Notes under the pieces: generated by a model
What the model was told of the DNA's origin: nothing
Seen by the model: the letters and a program-made list of their open reading frames with translations, nothing else
Database searches by the model: none
DNA from: Occultella gossypii
GTDB taxonomy: Bacteria > Actinomycetota > Actinomycetes > Actinomycetales > Beutenbergiaceae
Direction: 5' to 3'
NCBI RefSeq assembly: GCF_019947135.1
Contig: NZ_JAGSHT010000005.1
Coordinates: forward strand, 1-64,000
DNA: 64,000 nucleotides
Shown: piece after piece, positions 26,080-33,954 of the stretch
Layout of the letters: every line of letters starts with the position of its first letter
How positions within the stretch are numbered: the stretch's first letter is position 1
Made by a program: the position numbers and the translations under genes

Positions 26080-26958
26080 TCAGGCGTCACCACCTTCGAC
26101 GGTGATCGGACCGGTCGTGACTTCGTACGGACCGGGGTAGGGGGTGACCCCGTAGCTGGCGAAGAGCTCCTCGACGAAGCCGTCCTCAACCATCTCGGCG
26201 TAGGTCTGCGCCACGAGGTCGGCCAGCCCGTCGTTGTCCTGAGCGAATCCGAAGGCCAGCGGCCCGGGGTGCAGCCCGGAGATGGCCGTAGCGAACCGGC
26301 CGTCCTCCTGGTAGAAGGTCGTGACGGCCTCCACGATGGCCACGCCGTCGATCTGCCCGGCCGAGAGGGCTTGGAAGGCGTCGGCGTTGGTCAGGGAGGT
26401 GTTGATGGTGATCGCCTCGTGGCCGGCCGCGACGAGTTCGTCGTTCACGGCGTTGACTGAGTCGAACTCGTATCCGGGCGCTTCAACGCCGATGGTCAGG
26501 CCGGCGAGATCCTCCACGGACTGGATGTCGCTCTCCGAGCCGTCGCTGACCGAGATCGCCACGGCTTGCACCTCGTAGGGCACCAGGGCGAGGGTCTCGG
26601 CGCGCTCCTCGGTGTAGAACATGCCGGTGTTGATCATGTCCCAGCGGCCGCTCTGTACGCCGGGAATCTGGGTGTCGAACGGAACGTTCATGACCTCGGT
26701 CTCGAGGCAGAGCCGGGTGGCGATCTCCTCCACGAGCTCCACCCGCATGCCGACCACCTCATCGCCGTCCACGTACTGCATCGGCGGAAGGGTGGCGTTG
26801 GTGGAGAAGGTCAGGGTGCCCGGGGTGATCAGCAGGTCGTCCGAGACCGCCGGTTCGCACCCGCTCAGATCTGCGGTTTCATCCCCCTCGCTGGAACAGG
26901 AGGCGAGGACGAGAGCGGCAACGATGGCACTGACGGGCAGAAGGCGGTTGGTTCGCAT
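26080..26958 (-). CDS. Polar amino-acid ABC substrate-binding lipoprotein
   Basis: A 292-residue receptor with a lipoprotein signal ending in lipobox LASC near residue 20. The mature part has the SBP_bac_3 pattern FSTNATLPPMQYVDGDEVVGMRVEL followed by YTEERAETLALVPYEV. ATG at 26958 has AAGGAG upstream and lies two bases after the DapA-family stop. The family binds amino acids, opines and related polar amines, consistent with the amine-dehydrogenase genes downstream. Confidence 0.9.
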   Translation of the reverse strand: MRTNRLLPVSAIVAALVLASCSSEGDETADLSGCEPAVSDDLLITPGTLTFSTNATLPPMQYVDGDEVVGMRVELVEEIATRLCLETEVMNVPFDTQIPGVQSGRWDMINTGMFYTEERAETLALVPYEVQAVAISVSDGSESDIQSVEDLAGLTIGVEAPGYEFDSVNAVNDELVAAGHEAITINTSLTNADAFQALSAGQIDGVAIVEAVTTFYQEDGRFATAISGLHPGPLAFGFAQDNDGLADLVAQTYAEMVEDGFVEELFASYGVTPYPGPYEVTTGPITVEGGDA

Positions 26959-26960
26959 GG

Positions 26961-27902
26961 TCACTCCTTGTGAGTGGGCTGGTGAGGCGGGAGTCCGGCA
27001 CGGCCCAAGGCGTGGGCGAGGTCGGCGCGGTTCTCCTCGGCCATGGGCAGCAGCGGCGGACGGACCTCTCCGCCGGGCTGACCGAGGATGTTCATCGCGG
27101 CTTTGAGCTGCGACGTGGGTGAGGCGAACTTCGAGCTGTAGTCCGCGTTGACCAGGAGGGAGACGAGCTGCTCGTACTGCTTGCCGAAGCCCCGGGCGGC
27201 GTCGAGGTCGCCGGCGAACACGGCGTCGTAGTACGGCACCGCGAACGGGGCACCCAGACCGCCCCCGTCGATGTTCCCGTCCCCGCCGACGCCGAGCATG
27301 AACGCCATCCCACGGGGATGGATGAACCTGCCGAAGGCGCGGACCCGATCGGCCACGGCTTCCACGGTGGCCATGCACTTGAGCTCGTCGCCGGTGCTGT
27401 CCTTGATAGCCACGACGTTCGGCAGGTCCGCCAGCCGGGAAGCAGTCTCCACGGAGATGTCCACCGCGGTCCCGCGGGGCCAGTTGTAGGCCATCCACGG
27501 AATCTCGACGGCGGTCGTGACCGTCTCGTAGAAGGCGTAGATCTCCGCTTGGGACGGGTGTGCGTACGGGGGCGGCGTGGTCAGCGCCCCGTCGGCACCG
27601 ATCGCCTTGACCTCCTCGGCCAGGTCGATGGTCTCGGCGGGCGTGTAGGAGGTGCAGCCGATGACCACCGGAATCCGCCCGGCCACCGTGGCGACCGCGA
27701 TCTCGGCGACCGTGCGGCGCTCGGTACGGGTCTGGGAGAACCACTCGCCGGTGGTGCCGTTGATCAGCACGCCGTGGACGCCCTGGTCCACGTACATGGA
27801 GATCATCTCGGCGAGGCCATCCTGGTCGAGCCGGCCGTCAGCGGTGTACGGGGTGGGTGCGGCGGGCCAGTAGCCCCGCCACGGCACATCGTTGCGTTCC
27901 AT
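26961..27902 (-). CDS. Dihydrodipicolinate synthase/N-acetylneuraminate lyase-family protein
   Basis: A 313-residue class I aldolase-fold enzyme. The Schiff-base lysine is near residue 166 in NVVAIKDSTGD and the catalytic tyrosine near 139 in MAYNWPRGT, where DapA has YNVPGRT. The N-terminal INGTTGEWFSQTRTER matches the G-T-T-G-E carboxylate-binding loop. The family includes dihydrodipicolinate synthase, sialic acid lyase, ketoacid dehydratases and the pyrroline-4-hydroxy-2-carboxylate deaminase of hydroxyproline breakdown. First gene of the nine-gene operon; GAGGAC precedes the ATG. Downstream of an amine dehydrogenase, an aldolase, dehydratase or deaminase role on an alpha-keto acid or cyclic imine is likely. 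Confidence 0.85.
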   Translation of the reverse strand: MERNDVPWRGYWPAAPTPYTADGRLDQDGLAEMISMYVDQGVHGVLINGTTGEWFSQTRTERRTVAEIAVATVAGRIPVVIGCTSYTPAETIDLAEEVKAIGADGALTTPPPYAHPSQAEIYAFYETVTTAVEIPWMAYNWPRGTAVDISVETASRLADLPNVVAIKDSTGDELKCMATVEAVADRVRAFGRFIHPRGMAFMLGVGGDGNIDGGGLGAPFAVPYYDAVFAGDLDAARGFGKQYEQLVSLLVNADYSSKFASPTSQLKAAMNILGQPGGEVRPPLLPMAEENRADLAHALGRAGLPPHQPTHKE

Positions 27903-27918
27903 GAGTCCTCACTGACTT

Positions 27919-27932
27919 TGGGATCGATCCCA
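27919..27932. promoter_or_regulatory. Perfect palindromic LacI-type operator, operon side
   Basis: TGGGATCGATCCCA is a perfect 14-base palindrome 17 bases upstream of the DapA-family gene. It lies in the 135-base divergent region shared with the LacI gene and has a near copy at 28039-28052. It is the expected operator for the nine-gene operon. Confidence 0.65.
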
Positions 27933-28037
27933 GGAATCAAAGCAGCATCGACGACACGGCGTCAAGCGGTCACGTGCGGCATGCGGAGATACGCTAGTGT
28001 TCCCAGCGGAAAGTCAATGGAGTCTGGAGTCGCGACG

Positions 28038-29072
28038 ATGGCATCGATCCCAATCCGACGGGCAACGCTCGTGGATGTGGCAGCCGCAGCGGGCGTGTCA
28101 CGCAGCACCGCGAGCAGGGTGCTGAGTGGCGAGGGTGCCGTCTCGGCGGAAACGGAAGCGCGCGTGCGCGCCGCTGCCGCCGAGGTGGGTTACCTGCTCA
28201 ACAGCGCAGCCAGGACGCTGCGCACCAGCCGCACCATGCTCACCGGCCTGGTGCTGAACAACTTGGTGAACGCCACCTTCCACGTTGTTGCGGAGATCGT
28301 GCAGCAGCGACTGGCCTTGGCGGGATACCGGATGATCCTCTGCGTGACCGGGGGGCAGGCCGCGGAGGAGGCGGATTACCTGCAGACCCTGGCCGAGCAG
28401 GGCGTGGACGGGATCATCGTGGCCGGCAGTGGTGCCAACATCGACCAGCTCAACACGATCCACGCCAACGGAACGGCCATCGTCAACCTGATCCGCGCCG
28501 GAAAGGGAGCGCCGGGTGACCGCGTCCTGGCCTCGGACCGAGATGGCGCCGTCCTGGCGACCCAGGAGCTGCTCGACCTCGGCCATCGCAGGATCGGCTA
28601 CATCGGTGGTCCGGCGCAGACCAACTCGGGGCGCGAGCGCTTCCACGGCTATCGAAGTACGTTGCGGACGGCGGGGGCCTTCGCTGACGACCTGGTGCTC
28701 CGAGGGCCGTTCAGCCCCGACTTCGGAGCGGAGGCGATCAAGGCGATTCTGCGCGCGCCCGAGCCACCGAGTGCGGTCTACATCGCGAACCATGAGGCGT
28801 CCTTCGGTGCGCTGCCCACGCTGAGGGATCTCAAGGTCCGCCTGCCGGACGATCTATCCCTGATCGCGCACGACGAACCGTCCTGGTTCCAGTACTGGGA
28901 CCCGGCGGTGAGCATCGTCGATAGCGGCGCGACAGAGTTGGCCGAACTGGCGGCGAGCCGGCTCATCGCCGCCATGCGACCGGGCGGCACCGATGACAAG
29001 CCCCGTGAGTTCCGCGTCGGAGCGCGGTTGGTGACCCGTGGGTCGAGTGCTCCGGTGACGCCCCGGGCTTAG
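28038..29072 (+). CDS. LacI-family transcriptional regulator of the nine-gene operon
   Basis: A 344-residue repressor. The helix-turn-helix ATLVDVAAAAGVSRSTASRV lies at residues 9-28, followed by the hinge LNSAARTLRTSRTMLTGLVL and a periplasmic-binding-type effector domain. ATG at 28038 has GGAGTC upstream. The open frame runs back to 27318, but that part overlaps the divergent gene and promoter and is rejected. It faces the DapA-family gene across a region with a perfect palindrome, and a second copy overlaps its own start codon, implying autorepression. Confidence 0.92.
   Translation: MASIPIRRATLVDVAAAAGVSRSTASRVLSGEGAVSAETEARVRAAAAEVGYLLNSAARTLRTSRTMLTGLVLNNLVNATFHVVAEIVQQRLALAGYRMILCVTGGQAAEEADYLQTLAEQGVDGIIVAGSGANIDQLNTIHANGTAIVNLIRAGKGAPGDRVLASDRDGAVLATQELLDLGHRRIGYIGGPAQTNSGRERFHGYRSTLRTAGAFADDLVLRGPFSPDFGAEAIKAILRAPEPPSAVYIANHEASFGALPTLRDLKVRLPDDLSLIAHDEPSWFQYWDPAVSIVDSGATELAELAASRLIAAMRPGGTDDKPREFRVGARLVTRGSSAPVTPRA
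28039..28052. promoter_or_regulatory. Second copy of the palindrome, overlapping the LacI start codon
   Basis: TGGCATCGATCCCA differs from the perfect palindrome at 27919-27932 at one position. It begins on the second base of the LacI ATG, so binding here would block transcription of the regulator itself. It is also coding sequence (residues 1-5), so coincidence is possible. Confidence 0.4.
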
Positions 29073-29165
29073 GTCCGCGACGCCGGACTCCGACGGCCGA
29101 AGTGTGGTTGTTCGGCTCGATAGAGGATGGTTGCTGCCGCTGCAGGATGAGCCCGGGTGTCGATG

Positions 29166-29561
29166 TCAGCGTGTCGGCGTCAATGCGCGGACCTCGTCGA
29201 CACCGGGCCAGTAGGCCACCGGGTGCCTGGTTCCGACCGCGAACTTCGGCTTGTCGACTATCAGCCCGAGGTACTTGTCCTCCCGGCCGAGGAACTGGTG
29301 CCCGTCGGGGGTGTGCACCCGGTAGGTGATCGTGTACAGGTGCCGACTGTTCACGATCCGATACCGGAACTTCCGGTCCTCGACCACGCCCTGGCCAACC
29401 GGGGCGTCCTGGTAGGGCAACGCGGCTGCGGCCTGCCTACCGCGCCGCAGGCGCAGCACCACCAGGATGATGACGACGAGTGCCGCGATCCAGATCAGGT
29501 TCGCAGCGATGAGTACGGCTGGCGACGTTGCGGCGTCTGCGGAGATCCCCTGGTCGAGCAC
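29166..29561 (-). CDS. Small single-pass membrane protein of unknown function
   Basis: A 131-residue protein with one hydrophobic segment at about residues 17-38 (AVLIAANLIWIAALVVIILVV) followed by basic residues, so the C-terminus is probably cytoplasmic. The soluble part has a beta-rich look (FRYRIVNSRHLYTITYRVHT, then KPKFAVGTRHPVAYWPG), somewhat like DUF3592 proteins. No catalytic motif is seen. It stands alone between convergent and same-strand neighbours; the 93 bases before it (29073-29165) hold nothing recognisable. Confidence 0.6.
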   Translation of the reverse strand: MLDQGISADAATSPAVLIAANLIWIAALVVIILVVLRLRRGRQAAAALPYQDAPVGQGVVEDRKFRYRIVNSRHLYTITYRVHTPDGHQFLGREDKYLGLIVDKPKFAVGTRHPVAYWPGVDEVRALTPTR

Positions 29562-29630
29562 CCGAACACCCTACGTGAGTGCCGCCACCGGCTGAGCCGG
29601 GTGTCGCTGTGAGGCGTGCGAGTCAGCGGG

Positions 29631-29951
29631 TCAGTTGACCGCCATCTCACCCAACTCGTGCCAGTCGTCGCCCTCCATGACGACGTTGCGTACCTTGGGG
29701 GTCTCCTGGAGCAGGGGCGGCAGGTCCTGCTGTGCCTTGACGAAGTGGGCGCTCTTGACATGGGCCTCGGCTGCGTCGTCTCGGAACGCCTCCACGAGGA
29801 CGTACTCGTTGGGGTCCTCAACGTTGCGTGACCAGTCGAACCACAGGCAGCCCGGTTCGGCCCGGGTGCCGTGCGTGAACTCACGCACGTGCTCCGGCCA
29901 GGCGTCGGCGAACTCTGGTTTGACCTTGAACTTGGCGGCGATGAAGATCAC
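29631..29951 (-). CDS. Antibiotic biosynthesis monooxygenase (ABM)-domain protein
   Basis: A 106-residue dimeric alpha+beta-barrel protein. The pattern VIFIAAKFKVKPEFADAWPE, then EPGCLWFDWSRN, EYVLVEAFRD and AHVKSAHFVKAQQDLPPLL is the standard quinol-monooxygenase/YgiN-like layout. GTG at 29951 with GGAAGGA upstream fits the family length; the longer open frame to 30056 has no such site. Known members oxidise polycyclic quinols or protect against quinones, but many are uncharacterised. It follows an EthD-like fragment of the same fold superfamily. Confidence 0.78.
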   Translation of the reverse strand: MIFIAAKFKVKPEFADAWPEHVREFTHGTRAEPGCLWFDWSRNVEDPNEYVLVEAFRDDAAEAHVKSAHFVKAQQDLPPLLQETPKVRNVVMEGDDWHELGEMAVN

Positions 29952-30009
29952 GGCAGATCCTTCCGGTCGAACGAGCGGGAACTCCACCCTCGCACACGGT
30001 CCGAGTTCA

Positions 30010-30168
30010 TCAAGCGCGAGGATCATCTTGCGGCGGAGAGTTCGACCGGTCGCCATCGAGTCCGGGGAGCGAGCGCGCCACCTCCTCCTGGTTCAAGTCC
30101 GCGATAGCTTGCTCGAATGCCTCGAGGTCGGTGGGGTTGTCGTAGATGACGGTGATCTTGGTGGTCAT
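30010..30168 (-). pseudogene. Truncated EthD-family fragment
   Basis: Reading from ATG at 30168 gives a 52-residue product opening MTTKITVIYDNPTDLEAF and then ARSLPGLDGD before a TGA at 30010-30012. The opening resembles the EthD family (MTTKITVIYDNPTDPEAF followed by an AR..PGL segment), whose members have about 100 residues. The middle is shortened and the C-terminal half is lost, so this is probably a decayed gene. It may still be translated as a small protein. It overlaps no other called gene. Confidence 0.5.
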
Positions 30169-30184
30169 TGTCCGACCGGGCGCG

Positions 30185-31645
30185 TCAGTGTCCGAACTGG
30201 ATCTGCTTGAAATCGATGAACTTCAGGGACTTCTTGGGTGCCGTGGCGTCGGTGGGGTGACTGACGGACTGGGTGGTCTCAATGGCTTCCAACCGGATCT
30301 GCGTGCTGCCCTGCGAGAGTCGGATGTGGTACTGGCTCCTGGTCGCGGTCACGATGGGGCTGACGCTGTTGGCGTGGTTCTTTGCGGCCACGATGAGTTG
30401 GTCGCCGGCCTGCACCGCGGCGATGACGTTCCTGCCCTTGGTGATCGCGGCGGAGTTGCTCTCCGGGACGAGGATCCTGGGGGAGGCGTTGGTGATGACC
30501 TGGTTGTGGGCGTCGTGGCTGTTGTAATACCTGCTCAGATCCTTGCCGTCGGCCTTCTGCCCGGGAAGTCTCAGGTTCACGGCCCGCTCGGCCAGGTCGT
30601 TCAGGGCTTCGGTGAGGTTGTCGAATCCGTCCCGAAGGTCGAGGATCCGCACATCCCTGCGCTGCAGCCGCTGATGTTCCGAGTCCAGTCCCTTGAGTTC
30701 CTGCTGGAGAGCCTTCTTCCCTTCCAGGCCCTTGGTGTCGAGGTGATCACGGATATGGATGATCGCGTCTGAGGTAGTCACGGTTCGCTTGCTGGTAGCG
30801 GACCTGAGGTTCGCGGCGGCGATCCGCTCGGCCTGGTACGTGACCGTGATGGTGTCGAACAGCTTTTCGAGTTCTGCTCTGTTCTCGAGGCACGTCTTCG
30901 TCCGGACGGCCTGCTGCAGTTTCTGGTCTGCGGTGCGGAAGGCCGCCGCCAGTCCAGGACGGTTCATCACCCCGCCGGCCAGTTGCACCCCGACGTAGGG
31001 TGCCCACTTGTCCTTCAGGTCCCGCATGGCCGCGTACTCGTGGTGTCGCTTGGCCTGCTGCTGCGCCTTTGTCTTCGTCGGGTCGACCGGGGGCGGCGCC
31101 TTCGACAGGCCCTCGGCCTCGATCCGCCGCCGCAACCGCCGACGCGCTTCGCTGACGATGCCTACCTGGGCGAGTTCCGCCGTCGTCCCCGTGATGGCGT
31201 CGAGGAGCCGCGCCAAGCGTGAGACGTTCATCAGGTCGAAGTGGTACTCCTTGCCGTTGAACCTGATGACGTCGCGCCCACCCACCGGTTGACCGCCGTC
31301 AGGCTCGGTCACGGTGCTCGAGCCGCCAGGATCCGGGTCAGGGTCCGGGCTGCCGGTACGGGTGCGACCGCCCCGGAGCGTCAACACCAGGTGCCGTGGC
31401 TCCGTCGGAGCCTCCTGCGTGATCGTCTCGGTGATTCGTTGCAGGGAACCGCGAGCGGCCATGGCGCGGGTCACGGCCGCATTCCCCAGCGCACGCTGCA
31501 GCGCCGCCAGGTCGGTCGGCGCCAGCGAGGCGGGCGCTGTGACGACCCGTTGCACGGCAAGCGCGCTTCGAGTCGGTGCGGCTGCCGGAAGGAAGTCACG
31601 ATAGGCGCCGGTGCCGAGCACGTCGAGGTGACGTCGAGCGACCAT
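30185..31645 (-). CDS. Large orphan protein with the LQR..GN.AV motif of contractile-injection-associated proteins
   Basis: A 486-residue protein with no signal peptide. Near residues 43-66 it has LAALQRALGNAAVTRAMAARG, matching the LQR-x-x-GN-x-AV motif found in actinobacterial proteins linked to extracellular contractile injection systems and DUF4157 proteins. A proline-aspartate-rich linker follows (PDPDPDPGGSS near 100). The remainder is mostly charged helices with coiled-coil character (residues about 150-330) and a C-terminal beta-rich part. It has no neighbour from an injection system here. It could be a cargo protein or toxin expressed alone; no catalytic motif was recognised. Confidence 0.6.
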   Translation of the reverse strand: MVARRHLDVLGTGAYRDFLPAAAPTRSALAVQRVVTAPASLAPTDLAALQRALGNAAVTRAMAARGSLQRITETITQEAPTEPRHLVLTLRGGRTRTGSPDPDPDPGGSSTVTEPDGGQPVGGRDVIRFNGKEYHFDLMNVSRLARLLDAITGTTAELAQVGIVSEARRRLRRRIEAEGLSKAPPPVDPTKTKAQQQAKRHHEYAAMRDLKDKWAPYVGVQLAGGVMNRPGLAAAFRTADQKLQQAVRTKTCLENRAELEKLFDTITVTYQAERIAAANLRSATSKRTVTTSDAIIHIRDHLDTKGLEGKKALQQELKGLDSEHQRLQRRDVRILDLRDGFDNLTEALNDLAERAVNLRLPGQKADGKDLSRYYNSHDAHNQVITNASPRILVPESNSAAITKGRNVIAAVQAGDQLIVAAKNHANSVSPIVTATRSQYHIRLSQGSTQIRLEAIETTQSVSHPTDATAPKKSLKFIDFKQIQFGH

Positions 31646-31769
31646 GGGGACCCTCCCGCGGCGGACCAGCGTCGTGTCCGAGCCGGCTCCTCAGGCTATC
31701 GGCCGGTCGTCGGCTGGAACAAGGCTTGGGCGGGACACCCTTGGTCACGACGCGGTAGGCCGGTGGGAC

Positions 31770-32465
31770 CTACCGGGCGCTTCGGACCGACTCCAGGTCG
31801 GAGTAGGCAGTGACCTTCGAGATGCCCAGCCGGGACGAGACGCGGTCGACGGCGCGCTTGATGTGGAACGCCCCGTGCTCCTCGAGGATCCGGAGAACCT
31901 TGATCCGGTCCGCCTTGGTCATCAGGCCGACGGGCTTGCCGACGGATCTGATCGCGGTATCGATCATGTCCTCGAGGACCATGTGGATGTCCGGTCCGAC
32001 GATCTCCTGCGGTGCCGACTGGCCGTCCGCCGGCAGCAGTGCGGCCAGGATCGCCTGCGCGTTCTGGACCGCGGTCAGGTCGACGTTGATGCACAGCGAG
32101 GCGATCACCGAGCCCGCCCGGTTGCGGTAGTAGACCGACGAGCAGTGCAGGTCCCGGCCGTCGGACGTCCGACCGTGGTAGCCGAAGGCGTCATGGTTGG
32201 CCTGCTCGTCCTGGAGCATGCCGAGGCCGAGGTTCGTCGAGGGCCCGCCCACGGCCCGTCCGGTGACGTCCCCGTTCTCGATCGCGTAGATGGTGCTCTC
32301 CATCGATCGCGTCGTGAGGTCATGCAGCACCACCTCGCAGTGCGGGCCGACGGCACCGGTGATGGCCCGCATCACCGGGTGCAGCACGGCGTACAGCTCG
32401 GCGATGTCTTCGAAGGTCGGCGTGATCCCCGCTGGTCGGGGCCTCTCCACATCGGCGTCGGTCAT
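31770..32465 (-). CDS. YheO/DauR-like PAS and helix-turn-helix transcriptional regulator
   Basis: A 231-residue regulator. Residues about 25-140 form the YheO-like PAS domain (LHPVMRAITGAVGPHCEVVLHD, then GGPSTNLGL and GRDLHCSSVYYRNRAGSVIA). The last 60 residues are a helix-turn-helix (KADRIKVLRILEEHGAFHIK then VSSRLGISKVTAYSDL). ATG at 32465 has AGAAGGGG 7 bases upstream; the ATG at 32498 has none. The family includes DauR, which controls D-arginine use. It faces an operon with a D-amino-acid deaminase-like gene, which fits that role. Confidence 0.88.
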   Translation of the reverse strand: MTDADVERPRPAGITPTFEDIAELYAVLHPVMRAITGAVGPHCEVVLHDLTTRSMESTIYAIENGDVTGRAVGGPSTNLGLGMLQDEQANHDAFGYHGRTSDGRDLHCSSVYYRNRAGSVIASLCINVDLTAVQNAQAILAALLPADGQSAPQEIVGPDIHMVLEDMIDTAIRSVGKPVGLMTKADRIKVLRILEEHGAFHIKRAVDRVSSRLGISKVTAYSDLESVRSAR

Positions 32466-32512
32466 CAGGGAGCCCCTTCTCGGTGTCTTTGACAGCATTG
32501 TCCATCGTACTG

Positions 32513-32546
32513 TAGAAATTCCGTTAAGTTGATAGAAGTTCCATTA
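32513..32546. promoter_or_regulatory. Pair of 14-base direct repeats in the divergent promoter
   Basis: TAGAAATTCCGTTA (32513-32526) and TAGAAGTTCCATTA (32533-32546) match at 12 of 14 positions and start exactly 20 bases apart, about two helical turns. They sit in an AT-rich patch of the 147-base region between the YheO-like gene and the receptor gene. This is the expected place for regulator binding or overlapping promoters. Confidence 0.55.
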
Positions 32547-32612
32547 GGTCGCCACGGCCGGCAGCGTCCGCCGGCCGACAACGAGGTCAGACCCCCCACC
32601 AATGGAGGAAAC

Positions 32613-33887
32613 ATGAGTATGCGGTACCGGCGTAGCTGGATGCTCGCGGCCACGGCTGCCACCGGAGCGATGGTGCTGGCAGGGTGTGCCGGCGGCGGCA
32701 ATGAGGACACGATCAACATTGCCGTGGCGAACCACCCCTGGACCGACGCCGTGCTGGCCAACGTCGAGGAGTTCGAGGCCGAGACCGGCCTGAACGTCGA
32801 GGTGACCTCCTACACGGAGGACCAGCTCTCCCAGCAGCTCAACGTCCGGCTGAACGCCAACGCCGACGACATCGACGTGATGATGGTCCGACCCCTCCAG
32901 GAGATCCGTACCTTCGACCGCAACGGCTGGCTCGCGGACCTCACCGAACAGGCCACCTCGGACGAGGAGTGGGACTGGGCCGACTTCCAGGAAGGGCCGC
33001 AGGAGTCGGTCACCCTGGATGACCGGGTCCTCGGGGTGCCGCTGGCCACCGAACGCGAGGTGCTCTACTACCGCACGGACCTGCTGGAGGCGGCCGGCCT
33101 CGACGTCCCGCAGACGCTCGAGGAGCTGGAGACGGCTGCACAGACGATCCAGGATCAGAACCCGGACGTCTACGGGTTCGTCTCCCGTGGCGCACGCGCC
33201 GCCGCCGTCACCCAGTTCTCCAGCTTCCTCTACAGCTACGGGGCGGACTGGGTGGCCGAGGACGGCTCCTCGGGCATCGGCACCCCGGAGGCCCGTGAGG
33301 CCTACACGTTCTACGGCGACATGCTCCGCAACTACGGCCCGCCCGGAGTCACGAACATGAGCTGGCCCGAGGCGATGGGCATCTTCACCCAGGGCCGTGC
33401 GGCCTTCTACACCGAGGCCGACAGCCTGTACACGAACGCCACCGACCCTTCGAACTCCACCGTCAGTGACGTGGTGGGCTTCGCCCAGTTCCCGGAGGGT
33501 CCAGCCGGCTCGCGCCCGACCAACGTGCCGTCCTGGGCGCTCGCTGTCCCGGCCAGCTCCAACAACCAGGACTCCGCCTGGGAGTTCATCCGCTGGGCCA
33601 CGAACCAGGAGAACACCATCGTCGCGCAGGAGAACGGGGTCATCGGCGCAAGGGCCTCGGCCTGGGAGACCGAGATGCCGGACATCCCGGCGGACCTCGC
33701 TGCCGCACAGCGCACCAGCGCCGAGGTGGGCGTCGGTTACAGCCACCCGGTGGTGCTGAACGTCAGCCGCGCTCGCGACATCGTCGGCGATCCGATCGTG
33801 ACCGCGATCGAAGGCGGCGACGTCGATGCGGCGCTCGACTCGGCCGATCGGGCGTTCACCGAGTTCCTCGCCAGCGAGAACGAATGA
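32613..33887 (+). CDS. CUT1-type ABC substrate-binding lipoprotein
   Basis: A 424-residue receptor with lipobox LAGC near residue 21 (GAMVLAGCAGGG). The mature start DTINIAVANHPWTDAVLANVEEFEAETG is typical of family 1 receptors. ATG at 32613 has GGAGG upstream; an in-frame TTG at 32529 lies within the regulatory region. First gene of a six-gene rightward operon. The linked M20, deaminase-like and RidA genes suggest the ligand is an acylated amine or amino acid rather than a simple sugar. Confidence 0.9.
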   Translation: MSMRYRRSWMLAATAATGAMVLAGCAGGGNEDTINIAVANHPWTDAVLANVEEFEAETGLNVEVTSYTEDQLSQQLNVRLNANADDIDVMMVRPLQEIRTFDRNGWLADLTEQATSDEEWDWADFQEGPQESVTLDDRVLGVPLATEREVLYYRTDLLEAAGLDVPQTLEELETAAQTIQDQNPDVYGFVSRGARAAAVTQFSSFLYSYGADWVAEDGSSGIGTPEAREAYTFYGDMLRNYGPPGVTNMSWPEAMGIFTQGRAAFYTEADSLYTNATDPSNSTVSDVVGFAQFPEGPAGSRPTNVPSWALAVPASSNNQDSAWEFIRWATNQENTIVAQENGVIGARASAWETEMPDIPADLAAAQRTSAEVGVGYSHPVVLNVSRARDIVGDPIVTAIEGGDVDAALDSADRAFTEFLASENE

Positions 33888-33954
33888 GATCCCGGTCCCT
33901 GGTCGCCCACGGGCGGTTGCAGCGACCCGATGTGAGACGAGGAGGTGAGTTCCG

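Noticed and set aside
27318-28037. N-terminal extension of the LacI-type gene
   Set aside because: The extension overlaps the divergent gene and promoter and would place the helix-turn-helix far from the N-terminus, unlike the family.
19931-29072. Assigning this operon to hydroxyproline breakdown
   Set aside because: Importer, three-part dehydrogenase and DapA-family enzyme fit, but the epimerase and semialdehyde dehydrogenase are absent and two ring-amide enzymes are unexplained. The name would be a guess.
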